A DNA stretch of 64,000 nucleotides from Pollenia angustigena (taxonomy: Eukaryota; Arthropoda; Insecta; Diptera; Polleniidae). Numbering within the stretch: the stretch's first letter is position 1; each line of letters starts with the position of its first letter. The notes beneath the pieces were generated by a model, which worked only from the letters and a program-made list of their open reading frames with translations, had not been told where the DNA came from and ran no database searches. The DNA lies in the NCBI GenBank assembly GCA_930367215.1, contig OV884058.1:170668478-170732477 (forward strand), in the 5' to 3' direction. Shown here in pieces: positions 1 through 10,455 of this stretch. The position numbers and the translations under genes were made by a program.

Positions 1-317
1 AGTTCGATAGGATTTTATAATGTTTTAAAACTTAAACAATTCATAAATGGACGAATTAATTTTTGTTTTTAAAATCTATTTCTTGAAAATTTATGACTGT
101 TTAAAAAGTAGTAAAAAAGTGTGTGTATAAGTCTAATGACGAGTTGTAACTTCATGCTTTATAATGGACGTCACGGCGTTGCCGCACAAATTGTAGTTGC
201 CGTCATCGTAATTATACCCACACCATAATTGTAGAGATAGTGCGATTCGTTTGTGCAAATGTATGTAACACCGCAAAATATCTTTGATGAAATTTGTAAC
301 ATACATATGTTTCAATA
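1..317. other. Unassigned AT-rich sequence with a repeat scrap
   Basis: No gene is visible. Around 215-240 the sequence TATACCCACACCATAATTGT is the reverse complement of the tail of the dispersed repeat seen in plus orientation at 8805-8825 and 55965-55990, so a short reversed fragment of that repeat lies here. The rest has no recognisable structure. Confidence 0.4.
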
Positions 318-2500
318 GGGTGGTCGATAATTGTATGGATCAAATTTTTTTTCTATTTTTCCATGCTCTAACCCCCCAATTCGGTGGGTATTGATATAAA
401 AACAACTCAAAAAAGTTTTTAGGACGATCGGAGAAGGCTAAGCCGTCCCTCAAGCCCGCCAAAGTTTGGGAAAAATCATAAAGTCCGACTTGTATGACTA
501 ATATTTGGGAAAATATTAATTTTACATAAAAATCGTTTTCTAAGAAGTTGTTGTTAGTAAAGTTTCCAACAACTTTTGCCTTAACAAGTTTTCTCTAAAA
601 CTCATATTGAACAAAACCTAATTAAAATAAAAAGTAAACAGCAGCATTGATGCGAATATTTTCGTTAGAACAGTTTTTTCTTACACATGTCAATTCAGCT
701 TTAATATTTGTGTTTGTGTGCCAGCCGTCCCTCGATCCCACCAAAGTTTGAGCAAAATTATAATTTTACATGAAATCTGACTTTTATGTTTAATTTGTAG
801 AAAATTTGTTAACAAATTTTTCTTTATCTCTTATTAAACAAAATAAACTCAAAATATCGAATAAGCCACTTAAAAATCTACTTTTTAATTCATTAAAGAA
901 ACGCATTTTCTATGAATTAGTTTTGTTGAAAAACATTTCTATTATGTATTTAAAAAAAACCGATCAGCCGGGCACCTGCCGTTTTACCCTAATTCGGGTA
1001 CGCTGAATTCAGTGGTGCTTACCGTTTTTTAGGTTAGCTCTTGTTTTCAAAATTTCGAAAACGGAGGAGGTTGCACAGCGTAACTCAAAAACGAAATTCC
1101 ACAATAATATTACCTTTAACAAATGTTATAGGTTTTTCTAATATGCGTAGTCGTTTTTTTTTTTTGGCAATGGGGTTAAAACAAATTAGGTGAGGTTGGT
1201 CATACATTTGACCCAACGAAGGGCAATCTTGGCGCTGCAGTGGCCAAATTTAAGAATTATATTAAACCGGCATATTTGTATGGGAGCCCCGCTAAAGGGT
1301 GGAGATTTAAGGCAAGTATGTTTTAAGAAAATGTTAAGCACAAAAAACTAATGAAAGTCCGTCATATATTTAATCGTCCTTGGGGCGATTCCTTGGCAGT
1401 TCTGGGGCTTTTTCTTCAATATATTTATAGTCTGTGTTGACAATTTTATATGAGAGCCCCCTTAAAGAATAAAGAAAGCGTGCAGGTATGTTACAGGGAT
1501 GATAAATAAGAAAATCAATATCGTACTTACGAACTTCTAAAATCGTGCTTTTTCGACCCCAATAGTAATAAATAATTTTTTTTATAAAAGAAAAAGACTT
1601 TTGTTTCGGTTACACATGAAACAATTGGTACATACGGTCTATTTCGTTCCTTTGTTTTGGCATGAAGGTTTATATGCTGCCGCTGATACTTGATTTAGAA
1701 TGTGGCATATGCAATCGTCCAATGATCAAGTGCAAAAATCTATTCACAATAGCGAAGTTTAGTGTTTGGTGCAAATGGTCTTGCAAAGAGCAAATGCAAA
1801 ATATCATAGCTGTTTTGTTAAATCCAACAACAAAATACACAGAGTTTCCTTAAGATTTCATAACAACGCTACGAAATTTTGCATTTGCACTTTGGCAAAA
1901 CCATTTGCACCAAACACTAAAACCCGTTTATATTCATTGGACAGTAATTACGAGATCCATTTTATATCAAATAACAATAGGTTTGAAAAATTTGGAAATA
2001 GTACCAAATGAGTCACGGGGGTACCACCGTACTTTTTGGCTTTGAATTGTATCAAAAAAGTACAATTGCACGAACTTTATCAACCGTGGTACTTTATAAA
2101 CAAATGATATGCGTATGACAATTTTTTTTTTTTTTAAGCAAACGCACACAAACACGAATATTAAAGCTGAATTGACATGTGTAAGAAAAAACAGTTCTAA
2201 AGAAAAAATTCGCATCAATGCTGCTGTTTACTTTTTATTTTAATTAGGTTTTGTTCAATATGAGTTTTAAAGATAACTTGTTAAGGCAAAAGTTGTTGGA
2301 AACTTTACTAACAACAACTTCTTAGAAAACGATTTTTATGTAAAATTAATATTTTACTTTACGATTTTTCTCAAACTTGAGGGACGGCTTAGCCTTCGCC
2401 GATCGTCCTAAAAATTTTTTTGAGTTGTTTTTTTACCAATACCCACCAAATTGGCGAGTGAGACCTAAATAAATCCAACTTTTGATTTTAACGGTCACCC
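318..2500. mobile_element. 2.2-kb DNA element with ~390-bp terminal inverted repeats
   Basis: The block 340-720 is repeated in reverse complement at 2131-2460, including AAACGATTTTTATGTAAAAT, the GACGATCGG/AGCCGTCCCTC stretch and CACATGTCAATTCAGC. The outer ends match less well (GGGTGGTCG versus the complement of CGGTCACCC). TA flanks both sides (316-317 and 2501-2502), consistent with a 2-bp target duplication. A second partial copy of a TIR segment (GCCAGCCGTCCCTCGATCCC) follows the left arm near 721. The interior has no open frame of useful length and no transposase motif, so it looks non-autonomous. The superfamily is not assigned. Confidence 0.7.
1664..2100. repeat. Dispersed repeat (family shared with 46628-46975 and 15690-15790)
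   Basis: This segment aligns with 46628-46975 over most of its length, with shared stretches such as TTAGAATGTGGCATA, TGCAAAAATCTATTCACA, GTTTGGTGCAAATGGTCTTG and ACCAAATGAGTCACGGGGGT. Part of it (GCAAATGCAAAATATCAT through CAACAACAAAA) recurs near 15695. Here it also contains a hairpin: 1758-1800 pairs with 1872-1922. The short open frames in the 1.7-kb and 46.6-kb copies translate similarly only because the DNA is homologous. Confidence 0.65.
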
Positions 2501-2502
2501 TA

Positions 2503-2936
2503 ATGTTTCAATTGACATTAAGAAGAAGCCAGTTCAAAATGGTGAGAATTGGTCCATAATTTTACATTGCATCCATAAAAACTGCATTCGAGAATAGTCT
2601 TTGTGCCCATTTACGATCTTATTATGTTGGCATTTAGATTACATTTTGCACAATATTATTTATATAAATATAATATAAATCGTCTTACCAAATATATTTA
2701 GAATCGGTACGTATATGACCGACGAAGCTCCTTTACAAATACCACTCCCGAAACAGCTTTAACTGCCATAACTCCCTTATAAATCCTGGTATTGATATAA
2801 TTGGTAACGATTACTTTTATAATAGCTACTATGGCATGGAAAAATTCGTAGTTTCAAAATTTACCAACGGTCCTGTAGATAATATTCAACAAAAAAAACC
2901 GACTCATTTAAATTTTAGCTCATGACATTCATCCTT
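2503..2936. other. No feature recognised
   Basis: AT-rich sequence between two mobile elements. I see no open frame, TIR or RNA gene. Confidence 0.4.
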
Positions 2937-3736
2937 ATTGTGTTTGGCGTACAGTAGAATCCCGATAATTCGTAATCGCAAGGGACCGGCCATTTCTTAC
3001 GAATTATAGCGGTTTTCGATTTAGCGGGGTTTCGATTTAACGGGGTTAAAATAAAATAAATACGAATAAAAAGGGGTTTTCAATTTATTTACAAAAACGA
3101 TACAAAAAAACATAAAAAACAATTGTTAAAAATAAACAGCCTGTTCATCGAATTCGATTGTTAACGTTCGCATAGAATATTACATTTAAAACAAAAACAA
3201 ATTTTCGAATTTTGTTTTTGTTTTAAATTTAATTTTCTATGCGAACGATGACGTTTGACATCGTTAAACAGGCAGAAAATATATAAAAATTATTCATGCA
3301 ACAAACTGATCTTAAGAAAATAGATACACACACACAAGCAAAAACCCACGCAAAAATAAAATAGTGGTAAACAAAAAATCATTCTTTCCATATTTTTGTT
3401 GTTTTTATTACGAATTATAAGTGGTAGTTAGCAAACAATTACGATTTATAAGAGGTAAAGAAGATTTAATTTGAAAAAAAAAAAAAAAAAATTACGAATT
3501 AGCAAGGGGACCAAAATGTATGGAAATTTTACGAATTAACGAGATTTTTTCAAGGGACCGACAGTTTATTACGAATTATCGGGAATTACGATTTATCGGG
3601 GTACGAATTATCGGGATTTGACTGTATTTAAAATACGCCTACGACTGTTTGGTAATAGATTAAAGAGATCGTGGACTTATTTCCTTTAATCTATTACAAA
3701 ACAGTCGTAGGAGTATTTTAAAAACGCCAAACACAA
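2937..3736. repeat. Palindromic element split by a MITE
   Basis: TTGTGTTTGGCGT at 2939-2951 pairs with ACGCCAAACACAA at about 3724-3736. After the MITE, AAATACGCCTACGACTGTTT (from about 3630) pairs with AAACAGTCGTAGGAGTATTT about 60 bases downstream, leaving a loop of about 20 bases. With 2952-3626 removed, the flanks rejoin into one nearly perfect palindrome of about 130 bp. This resembles a miniature or foldback element that was later hit by an insertion. Confidence 0.65.
2952..3624. mobile_element. pogo/Tigger-like MITE
   Basis: It starts CAGTAGAATCCCGATAATTC and ends with the inverted TATCGGGATTTGACTG, with TA on each side (2950-2951 and 3625-3626). CAGT/ACTG ends with a TA duplication are typical of pogo-group Tc1/mariner elements. 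Subterminal copies of TACGAATTA and ATTACGA words occur near both ends. The centre (about 3139-3272) is itself a hairpin: CGTTCGCATAGAA and the AAAACAAAAACAAA run pair with their complements around the loop TTTTCGAA. There is no coding capacity. Confidence 0.75.
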
Positions 3737-4084
3737 AAGGGTGATCATTTTGTTCTGGCGGATTCAGCTTAGCACAGGGGTCCCAAATAAATTCCACTTT
3801 CGAAAATGTATCTCTAAATATTGGTGTGTAGGGTATTATGGCCGACTATACTTTTTACTTGTTTTCGTATGTAAAAATAAAATGCATTTTGATGTTTTAT
3901 TTTTCTCAGTTTTTAAATTATAAAAGAAATTTTTCTAATGCAACGATGTTTATTGCAATGATGATGATGAATTGTAAAGTACAGTGCGTAACAGCAATCA
4001 AAATTATTCGCATGAAAGGGTTGTAAAATGTGGACAAGTTTTCGTATTTTAATTGAATGAATTGTGAAAGTAAATTTACAAAAA
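3737..4084. other. No feature recognised
   Basis: AT-rich sequence with ATGATGATG-like simple sequence near 3958-3970. The short open frames show no protein-like composition. Confidence 0.35.
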
Positions 4085-4350
4085 GAATTTGCTTAAGGCT
4101 AGTTTACGCTAATAATATGTAAAAGTCTGATAGTGTGATTGCATGTGTGGTGAAAATGACAAGTACATATTATGAAAAAAAGTTTGGCATCCCATACGAC
4201 TTCCTCGTTTTTTGAAAAATGTCTAAACAATAGTGTGAACACAAACTGTTATGTTAAATTAGATTTTTTGACAGTCGCAATAAAACTCATTAGATTTCTA
4301 TCTCACAAAGTATTATGGAATACGTAAGACTTGTGAGATAGTGTAAAGAC
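4085..4350. repeat. MITE-like repeat, related to 40408-40570
   Basis: The right part (about 4240-4345) is the reverse complement of 40410-40520, sharing GACTTGTGAGATAGTGTAA, ACTCATTAGATTTCTATCTC and the AAACTGT/GTGTGAAC block. Its ends (TTAAGGCTAGTTTACGC and AGATAGTGTAAAGAC) resemble the 40.4-kb ends (AGCCTAGATTACACTATC). A third, weaker relative lies at about 36412-36565. Confidence 0.55.
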
Positions 4351-4365
4351 AGAAAACAATTCTTC

Positions 4366-4566
4366 ACCAATTATAGCATTAATTAAAAATTTAATCAAGT
4401 TAATTAAACGTTTGATCAAGTGAATTAAAAGTTTAATTGATTCTATTAATTTGCACCACTAAACAAATTAATATCTTCAATTAAACGTTTAATTCACTCG
4501 ATCAAACGTTTAATTCACTTGTTTAACTATTAATTAAAACTGATTTGATTTTTGGTTAATTGGTGA
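4366..4566. repeat. Palindromic AT-rich MITE-like element
   Basis: TTCACCAATTA at the left end matches inverted TAATTGGTGAA at the right. The interior is built from inverted copies of words such as ATTAAACGTTTGATCAAGTG and AATTAAACGTTTAATTCACT. It is non-coding. Confidence 0.5.
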
Positions 4567-4671
4567 ACAAATTTTTTCTGTTTTAGCCTTTAGAAGATAG
4601 AAAATCGTGGTTCTTTGTGTTTTTTTTTTGCAGTTCGAAAACGATATCGTCCATAATTTGGTCGACATATA

Positions 4672-5116
4672 CTACGTTTATACGTAGCCTATTCGCGAAT
4701 AAAAATTATTTGCGATTAACTAACTTACTGTTTATATGTCTATTTCTTAATGAAAATTCTTATTTTAAGGTGATGCCAGATGGAAAATTTATTCATTTAG
4801 TAGCACTGTATGTTTATAAACTTTTTATTTTTTAAATGGAAAAGATCAAAAATTATTGTGTATTTTTAAAATTATTTGCACATTTTTGATTTAATTCTAC
4901 TTTTGTTGTCATATGAATGTGCCACATCGAAATAAAAACGTAAAACGATTAAAAGTGTGGCAATGCTTAAATTCTTATTTGCAAATAGTCTCGTTAATCA
5001 GGAATTGTTTTCATGAGTTAGCTATTCGCAAATAAAAATTTAATTCACTGTTTATGAGGCAATATTCTCTACTTGCAATATATTTATTTGCGAATAAGTG
5101 GTGCGTATAAACGTAG
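4672..5116 (+). mobile_element. 445-bp MITE, copy 1
   Basis: The ends CTACGTTTATACG and CGTATAAACGTAG are inverted, with TA on both sides (4670-4671 and 5117-5118). Subterminal inverted words TATTCGCGAATA and TTATTTGCGAATAAG follow. A second copy of the same length, 445 bp, sits in reverse orientation at 49404-49848 with high similarity throughout. There is no open frame of note. Confidence 0.75.
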
Positions 5117-5648
5117 TAATAGATGATTAAAACGCTAACAAAAAGTTTAAAAATAAAAATAAATAGCGGGCAAAAAAGCAATTAAGAAAGAAATATTTTA
5201 TTTTGTTTAACCTTTAGCATTTGATCCTTTTACTTCAACAATTGAATCACTATTTATATTTTTTAAAGAATTTTTGTTATTCTGAGCTATTTTGCTGGCT
5301 GCACTGATGTAGAGTTTTTTTTTTATAATTTCGATCATTGGAAAAGAACCGGTAACATTTTTTGGAAAAAATAAAGAAGATCAGAGAGAATATACATATT
5401 ACAATAGTATTTATACTTTATTTAAAATAATTAGCACAATATATTTGTTTTCACTAGAATGAACATAAAATAGGCTATTGGTGTTTTTTTTTTTGACTGG
5501 CACTGTATATACATATATGTATATATCGCTGATGCGATGTGATGTTTTTACGAACATGCCCTACATTATTTATTTAGTTTACCAAAAATGACAGTAGTTC
5601 CCTTTCTGCACTTAGCGATTCATATGTTTGAAAGTAAAATATAATTAT
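5117..5648. other. No feature recognised
   Basis: AT-rich, with short T-runs and TATATACATATATGTATATAT simple sequence near 5505-5528. No gene or TIR seen. Confidence 0.35.
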
Positions 5649-5828
5649 GGCCCCTATTACGGGTTACAACTCAACTCAGTTGAGTTGTAATAAAGACAAC
5701 TGATTGTGTTCAGTTGTAATTTTTGTTATGTTTTTTGTTCACCGCAATTTAGCAAAGTTGTAAACCATAATACAAAAATTAAGAAATCACAACTCAACTG
5801 AGTTGAATTGTAAACCACAATAGGGGCC
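5649..5828. mobile_element. 180-bp MITE
   Basis: Inverted ends GGCCCCTATTACGGGTTACA and the complement of TTGTAAACCACAATAGGGGC bound it. Both ends carry the internal palindrome CAACTCAACTCAGTTGAGTTG or a near copy. TAT occurs on each side (5646-5648 and 5829-5831), a possible 3-bp duplication. Confidence 0.65.
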
Positions 5829-5852
5829 TATGGTTAATTTTGGGCCATTTAC

Positions 5853-6122
5853 ATGATGTCTTTCCAGACATGTCTGTTTTCTATATTATTTTTTGAACGT
5901 GCTACCAAATACCTTTAGTCTTTTCACGTTTTCTTTTCGAACATGTCTCTTTTTAAATATAAAAGTCTAATATACATAGAAATTAAAGACATGAAAATTC
6001 ATATCAACAAACATGAAAACTCGTTTCGTATCTGTTTGGCAACTCCTCCATCTTCACTAACCCGATCGCCTACAAACAAAACAGACGTGCTTGTCAGACA
6101 TTTTTAAAAAGACATCGTGTCA
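5853..6122. mobile_element. MITE-like inverted-repeat element
   Basis: CATGATGTCTTTCCAGACATGTCTG near 5853 (first 20: CATGATGTCTTTCCAGACAT) matches, inverted, CAGACGTGCTTGTCAGACAT followed by AAAGACATCGTG near 6083-6120. It is non-coding and diverged. The boundaries are approximate. Confidence 0.45.
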
Positions 6123-6364
6123 ACGCGGCTTTTGTTCTCTGTAGTAGTTTAATGTTTTTCAATAACTTTCTTAATTTGCTTAAACTTCTCACACTAACGA
6201 TGCCAATCGGGATTGATTTTAGAAAATCCGGGGATTCAGGCTTTTGAAATCGCGATCCCGAAATTTCGGGATTTCTGGATCTCGGAATTTCCCGGGATTT
6301 TTCGGTATTGTTTTAAATAAAAAACACTTTTTTATTTATTTATGAATTTTCAAAAGGTTTTATA

Positions 6365-7279
6365 TCGGGTGATTTTTTAGCTGTTATCTTTTTGGCAACA
6401 CTGGTTTAAACAGCTGACGCACGTTTCACTGTCAAACATCTTCAGTTTGGTCTATAATTTAACCATGAATCGTCTTACAAACGAACAACGCTTGCAAATT
6501 ATTGAATTTTATTTTCAAAATGCGTGCTTTGTTAAAAAAGTTCATCGCGCGCTTCTTGTGTTCAGCGACGAAGCTCATTTTTGGCTCAATGGGTACATAC
6601 GTTAATAAGCGGAATCGTCGATTTTGGAGCGAAGATCAGCCAGAAGCATTGCAAGAGCTACCAATGCATCCAGAAAAAGTCACAGTTTGGTGCGGTTTAT
6701 GGGCTGGTGCCATCATTGAACCGTACTTCTTCAAAGATGATGCGAATCGTAACGTAACTGTGAATGGTGAGCGCTACCGTGAGATGATATCCAACTTTTT
6801 TTTGCCCAAAATGCAAGAGCTTGACTTGCATGACATGTGGTTTCAGCAAGACGGTACCACACAGCACGCTTAACAATGGACTTATTGAGAGGCGAGTTCG
6901 GTGAACATTTTATTTCACGTTCGGAACCGGTCAATTGGCCGCCTAGATCGTGCGATTTAACGCCTTTATACTATTTTTTGTGGGGCTATGTTAAAGCTCA
7001 TGTCTATACACACATGCCCGCTTCAATTGACGCATTGGAAGACAACATTGAAGCATTTATTCATGAGATACCGGCCGATATGATGGAAAGTGTATGCCGA
7101 AATTGGACTACGCGGATGGACCATTTGAGGCGCAGTCACCGTCAACATTTACATGAAATAATCTTAAAACATTAAATTATATGGACCGTACTATCGATTC
7201 GAATAAAGATTTCATGCATTTTTCTGAATTTTATGTGTGTTTTTTTAAACTTTCCAAAAGCTCTTAAAAAATCACCCGA
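6365..7279 (+). mobile_element. Internally deleted mariner element (DD41D type) nested in the hAT relic
   Basis: Terminal repeats TCGGGTGATTTTTTA (left) and its inverse before 7279 bound a 915-bp copy carrying a broken transposase gene. Full-length mariners are about 1.3 kb, so several hundred bases of the middle are missing. The flanking sequence belongs to the GGGATTTCGGGA relic. A clean TA duplication is not visible. Confidence 0.8.
6465..7175 (+). pseudogene. Mariner transposase pseudogene (central deletion, frameshift, catalytic D lost)
   Basis: In an intact family member the product cuts and pastes the element. Here the frame begins at ATG 6465 (MNRLTNEQRLQIIEF..., helix-turn-helix N-terminus). 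After about 28 residues it jumps to VFSDEAHFWLNGYV, which holds the first catalytic Asp, so the linker and rest of the DNA-binding domain are gone. The second Asp is present (WFQQDG, about 6840-6855). A frameshift follows near 6865, and the downstream frame carries VNWPPRSCDLTPLYYFLWGY, where the expected third catalytic Asp (LTPLD) is Tyr. In the family, spacing between the last two acidic positions is 41 residues, as in DD41D (rosa-like) mariners. The reading frame ends at TAA 7173-7175. It cannot encode an active enzyme. Confidence 0.85.
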
Positions 7280-7642
7280 AATATATATTTTTAAAAAAGA
7301 AAAATAAGAATTATAAAAATAAAAAATACAACTGAAAATTTGTTTTTAATATTTTTTTTGTACAGAGTATAAAAATTCAATAAAAACGAAAATTTTTGTA
7401 CACAAAAGTTGATATATTAAAAATACCGGGATTAATAAAAATAAATCCCGGGATTCGGGATTTGTCAATCCCGAAAAATCCCGGAATTTCGGGATTTCCC
7501 GTTTGACATCCCTATCTCACACTCTTTTTTTTAGTTGGTTGAAATACATGAAATTTACGAATTTGCACAAGCCAATAAAACCGAACGATAACTGATTCAG
7601 GTCGTCTTGTGGTTAATTTTGAACAAATTGTTTAAACTGATT

Positions 7643-8310
7643 AAAAATAGAAACTGGGAATTATTTCCTTCCGAAGGTAACTTTATATTATATTCAACAT
7701 TTTTAATTTTTCGAATTTATTCTATGAGCTAAATTTCAGTTATGTATTTTATAAAGCTTTTTTGTAATAGTTCTATTCCTACAATTTTTCAGAAATGACT
7801 TTATACACTACCAGACTATTATATTGTATTTTCTTTTTACATTTTACCTTAGCCTTCCGTTGGAAAGCAATGAGGTATATTGAATGTACAGAAAAATTTA
7901 CAATTATTAGACACCAGCAGAATGTAATGCATTTTCTGGCATTTTCGGAAGGAAATAATTCCCAGTTTCTATTTGTTAAAATAGTTGAGTTAAATACATT
8001 CAATTTATAAAGTAACACTATCCAGTGAGACACAAAGAATGCTGACGACGGCCGTAGCGGGCCAGAAAATGCATTACATTCTGCTGGTGTCTAATAATTG
8101 TAAATTTTTCTGTACATTCAATATACCTCATTGCTTTCCAACGGAAGGCTAAGGTAAAATGTAAAAAGAAAATACAATATAATAGTCTGGTAGTGTATAA
8201 AGTCATTTCTGAAAAGTTGTAGGAATAGAACTATTACAAAAAAGCTTTATAAAATACATAACTGAAATTTAGCTCATAGAATAAATTCGAAAAATGAAAA
8301 ATGTTAAACT
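7643..8310. repeat. MITE with an inverted partial duplication forming a ~240-bp-arm hairpin
   Basis: A TIR element with ends AAATAGAAACTGGGAATTAT occupies about 7643-7974. Its inner part (about 7700-7940) is repeated in reverse at about 8060-8300 at near identity, separated by about 119 bp. Both arms contain the same frame of 49 residues (begins MTLYTTRLLYCIFF), which is a consequence of the duplication rather than evidence of coding. A third partial copy of the family lies at 10905-11035. If transcribed, the arms would fold into long double-stranded RNA. Confidence 0.65.
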
Positions 8311-8424
8311 GATTACCAAATTATAAGGAATTCTAATCCCGTTATGGTTATAGTTAACCATAATATGTTTACCTTAGAATATGGTTACCTACACATATAT
8401 TTTTTCTGAATGTAGAGGTCTGAA

Positions 8425-8835
8425 CTTCAAGATCGAATTGCACCCTATCTCCCCTCGTGGTCCTATTTTTTAATAGCTTATGTGCCCATATATGGATCGA
8501 TCTATGTTTTAAATTTCATTAAATTTTGTTTGATAGTAGACACAAAGACCCTATTCCGGAAAGCAGTTTGTATGGCGGCTTTATGGAATTATGAACCGAT
8601 GCGCCCCATTTTAAATAGGCTTGGTCCTTGTGCCATATAGAACTTATGTACCAATTTCATCAAACAACCTTCAAACTTGCGACCTGTTTTTGCGCACAAG
8701 GTTACATGGACATCCAGCCAGCCTGACATTGTCAGATCGACTCAGAAAGTGATTCTGAGTTGATATTTTAAGGTGTTACACACAGCACATATTACTTCTC
8801 CACTATTGTGGTGTGGGTATAAAAACTGACTACAT
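8425..8835 (+). repeat. Dispersed fly repeat, copy 1
   Basis: Matches 55535-55990 segment by segment: CCCTATCTCCCCTCGTGGTC, ATAGGCTTGG(T/A)CCTTGTGCC, GCGCACAAGGTTACATGGAC, CGACTCAGAAAGTGATTCTG and CCACTATTGTGGTGTGGGTA. It contains two small hairpins (ACTCAGAA/TTCTGAGT and CCAC/GTGG). There is no long frame. A Helentron-like non-autonomous element is possible, but I cannot show it. Confidence 0.6.
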
Positions 8836-10455
8836 GAAATCGGAAACTTTTGGTTTTTCCTTTATACGAACACTTTTTCCGAACACTATACCAAAACAAC
8901 ACAACTGCACTGATTAATACAACAATATCGCGAATAATAATTCACAAAAAAAAAAAAAAAAAACAACATAATACAATTATAGCAACCGAATAGACTTTTT
9001 AATAATGTTGTCAGTTTAAAACATTTTACAGACATACAGACGAATGACCGGCAAACAAATCTAACGAATAGCACAAAAACTTTAAAATTGTTTAGATGGC
9101 GGTACAAACAATTTAACCGCTAAAAATATTTTTTTTTTTATATAATTTTTATTAAGAAAAATCAAAAGAGACTTGCACGCAATTGTTAAATAAAATGAAT
9201 TAAAAAAAAAAAATAACTAACAAAATTTCTTTATAATTTATTTAAAAACATTTGAAATGACAGAGAAACATACAAAAAATCATATTTTTGATACTTGTAA
9301 AACACTCGAGATGTTTGCAGGTTGTAATAACGAAAGATCCAAGACTGGACAAAATATGTATGTATGTACTTGCACAAAGTATGACAGTCATATAAAATGT
9401 CATTGATTTTAATGGAAAATAAATGCATTACGAATTGTGGTGTTAAGACAGGGATTTTGTTGATTAAATAATCTTTTAATGATTTTTGCTTGTAATTTAA
9501 TGGTTTGTTAATTGTGAAGGGTGCGACAGGTTGGAACAAGGAAATTATTTTGTAATTTTTAAAAAATAGGACAATTGGAAAGTAAATTTCATACAGTGTT
9601 GCCAACTCGGTAAGACCAAAAATGGCTTAATTTTATACACAAAAATTGCTAAATAGATGCTTAAATTGGCTAAGACTTAAATACAAAAACTTTATATAAA
9701 CATATTTATGCCTTTTACACCCACTGGAGCATAGGGCGCCAAAAGTAATAAATATTAATAAAAGAAGTGACAAAAACAAATTTTCATCATAAAATTTAAA
9801 ATTAAACGTTGTTCACATTATGTGTATTTGTCATGCAATGTTATTGTTAATACTAAAAACAAATTTAAAACATTAAAATATACATACATACATAATTCTG
9901 GGGTCACACTAGGAAAGTTATCTTTCAGAAAGTCTGAGTTTATTGGTGAGAGAGGGGGAGGAACGGCATGGGCTACCTTCTTTCACGTATTGGGAAATTC
10001 TCTTATAGCCCGTTTAAATTACAACGAAATTTAGTAGATTTAATTTATCATGTTCCTCAAAATCTAGTGCGTTTACAATGTACTTTTTTGACAATAGCGA
10101 GATTTTGTTTTCATAACAAAAACAGCTGACTGAAAGTTCGTTTGTGTAGAACATCATCTTTGGTTTAAACATTTGCCTGCTTAAATGGAAACTGGAAACT
10201 GAATTACGAATTGAAATATAAACTAGGTTAGAATTTCATTGCTGCGAATCATTAAGGTTTGATGGTGAAAAGCGAAATACGAGTGGAAAAGTGTATTTTG
10301 TTTCATTTATAATCAGCATTTTGTGAGTGAAAGAAGAAAGCGGTAAAAGGGAATGCATTCAAAACACTACATGCTGCCAAACAAAAGTTTCATTGCATTG
10401 ACACTAATGCCATTTCAAAACTAAATTAAAGAAAGTTTCTGCAGAAAATGTTTCG
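8836..10455. other. Mostly unassigned sequence
   Basis: It contains an A-run at about 8945-8963. At 9597 there is CAGTGTTGCCAACTCGGTAA, a type of end often seen on hAT-like debris, but no partner end was found. GGGGTCACACTAGG starts at about 9900. A minus-strand open frame of 124 codons at 9231-9605 has no recognisable domain and a Lys/Ile/Phe-rich composition expected by chance in AT-rich DNA. No RNA gene seen. Confidence 0.35.

Larger units (their letters stand above)
6196..7514. mobile_element. hAT-type relic with GGGATTTCGGGA ends
   Basis: The left end GATGCCAATCGGGATT is inverted to the right end TCGGGATTTCCCGTTTGACATCCCTA. Both subterminal zones are dense in CCCGGGATT/TTTCGGGATT words. 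TCTCACACT flanks both sides (6187-6195 and 7515-7523), an 8-9 bp duplication expected of hAT transposons. A TAGGGATG-type terminus also fits hAT. The interior is low-complexity AT plus the mariner below, so the element has no protein of its own. A half copy starts at 10652. Confidence 0.65.

Noticed and set aside
1662..1853. Open frame similar to one at 46628-46810 (MLPLIL.LECGI)
   Set aside because: The similarity follows from a shared non-coding repeat. Changes are not concentrated at third codon positions, and the frames end at different points.
7795..8206. Two open frames on opposite strands with the same first 49 residues and a hydrophobic N-terminus
   Set aside because: They are mirror images created by the inverted duplication. 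They lack conserved codon patterns and a plausible gene context.
9231..9605. 124-codon minus-strand open frame
   Set aside because: No recognisable domain, low-complexity AT-driven composition, and no start or splice context of note.
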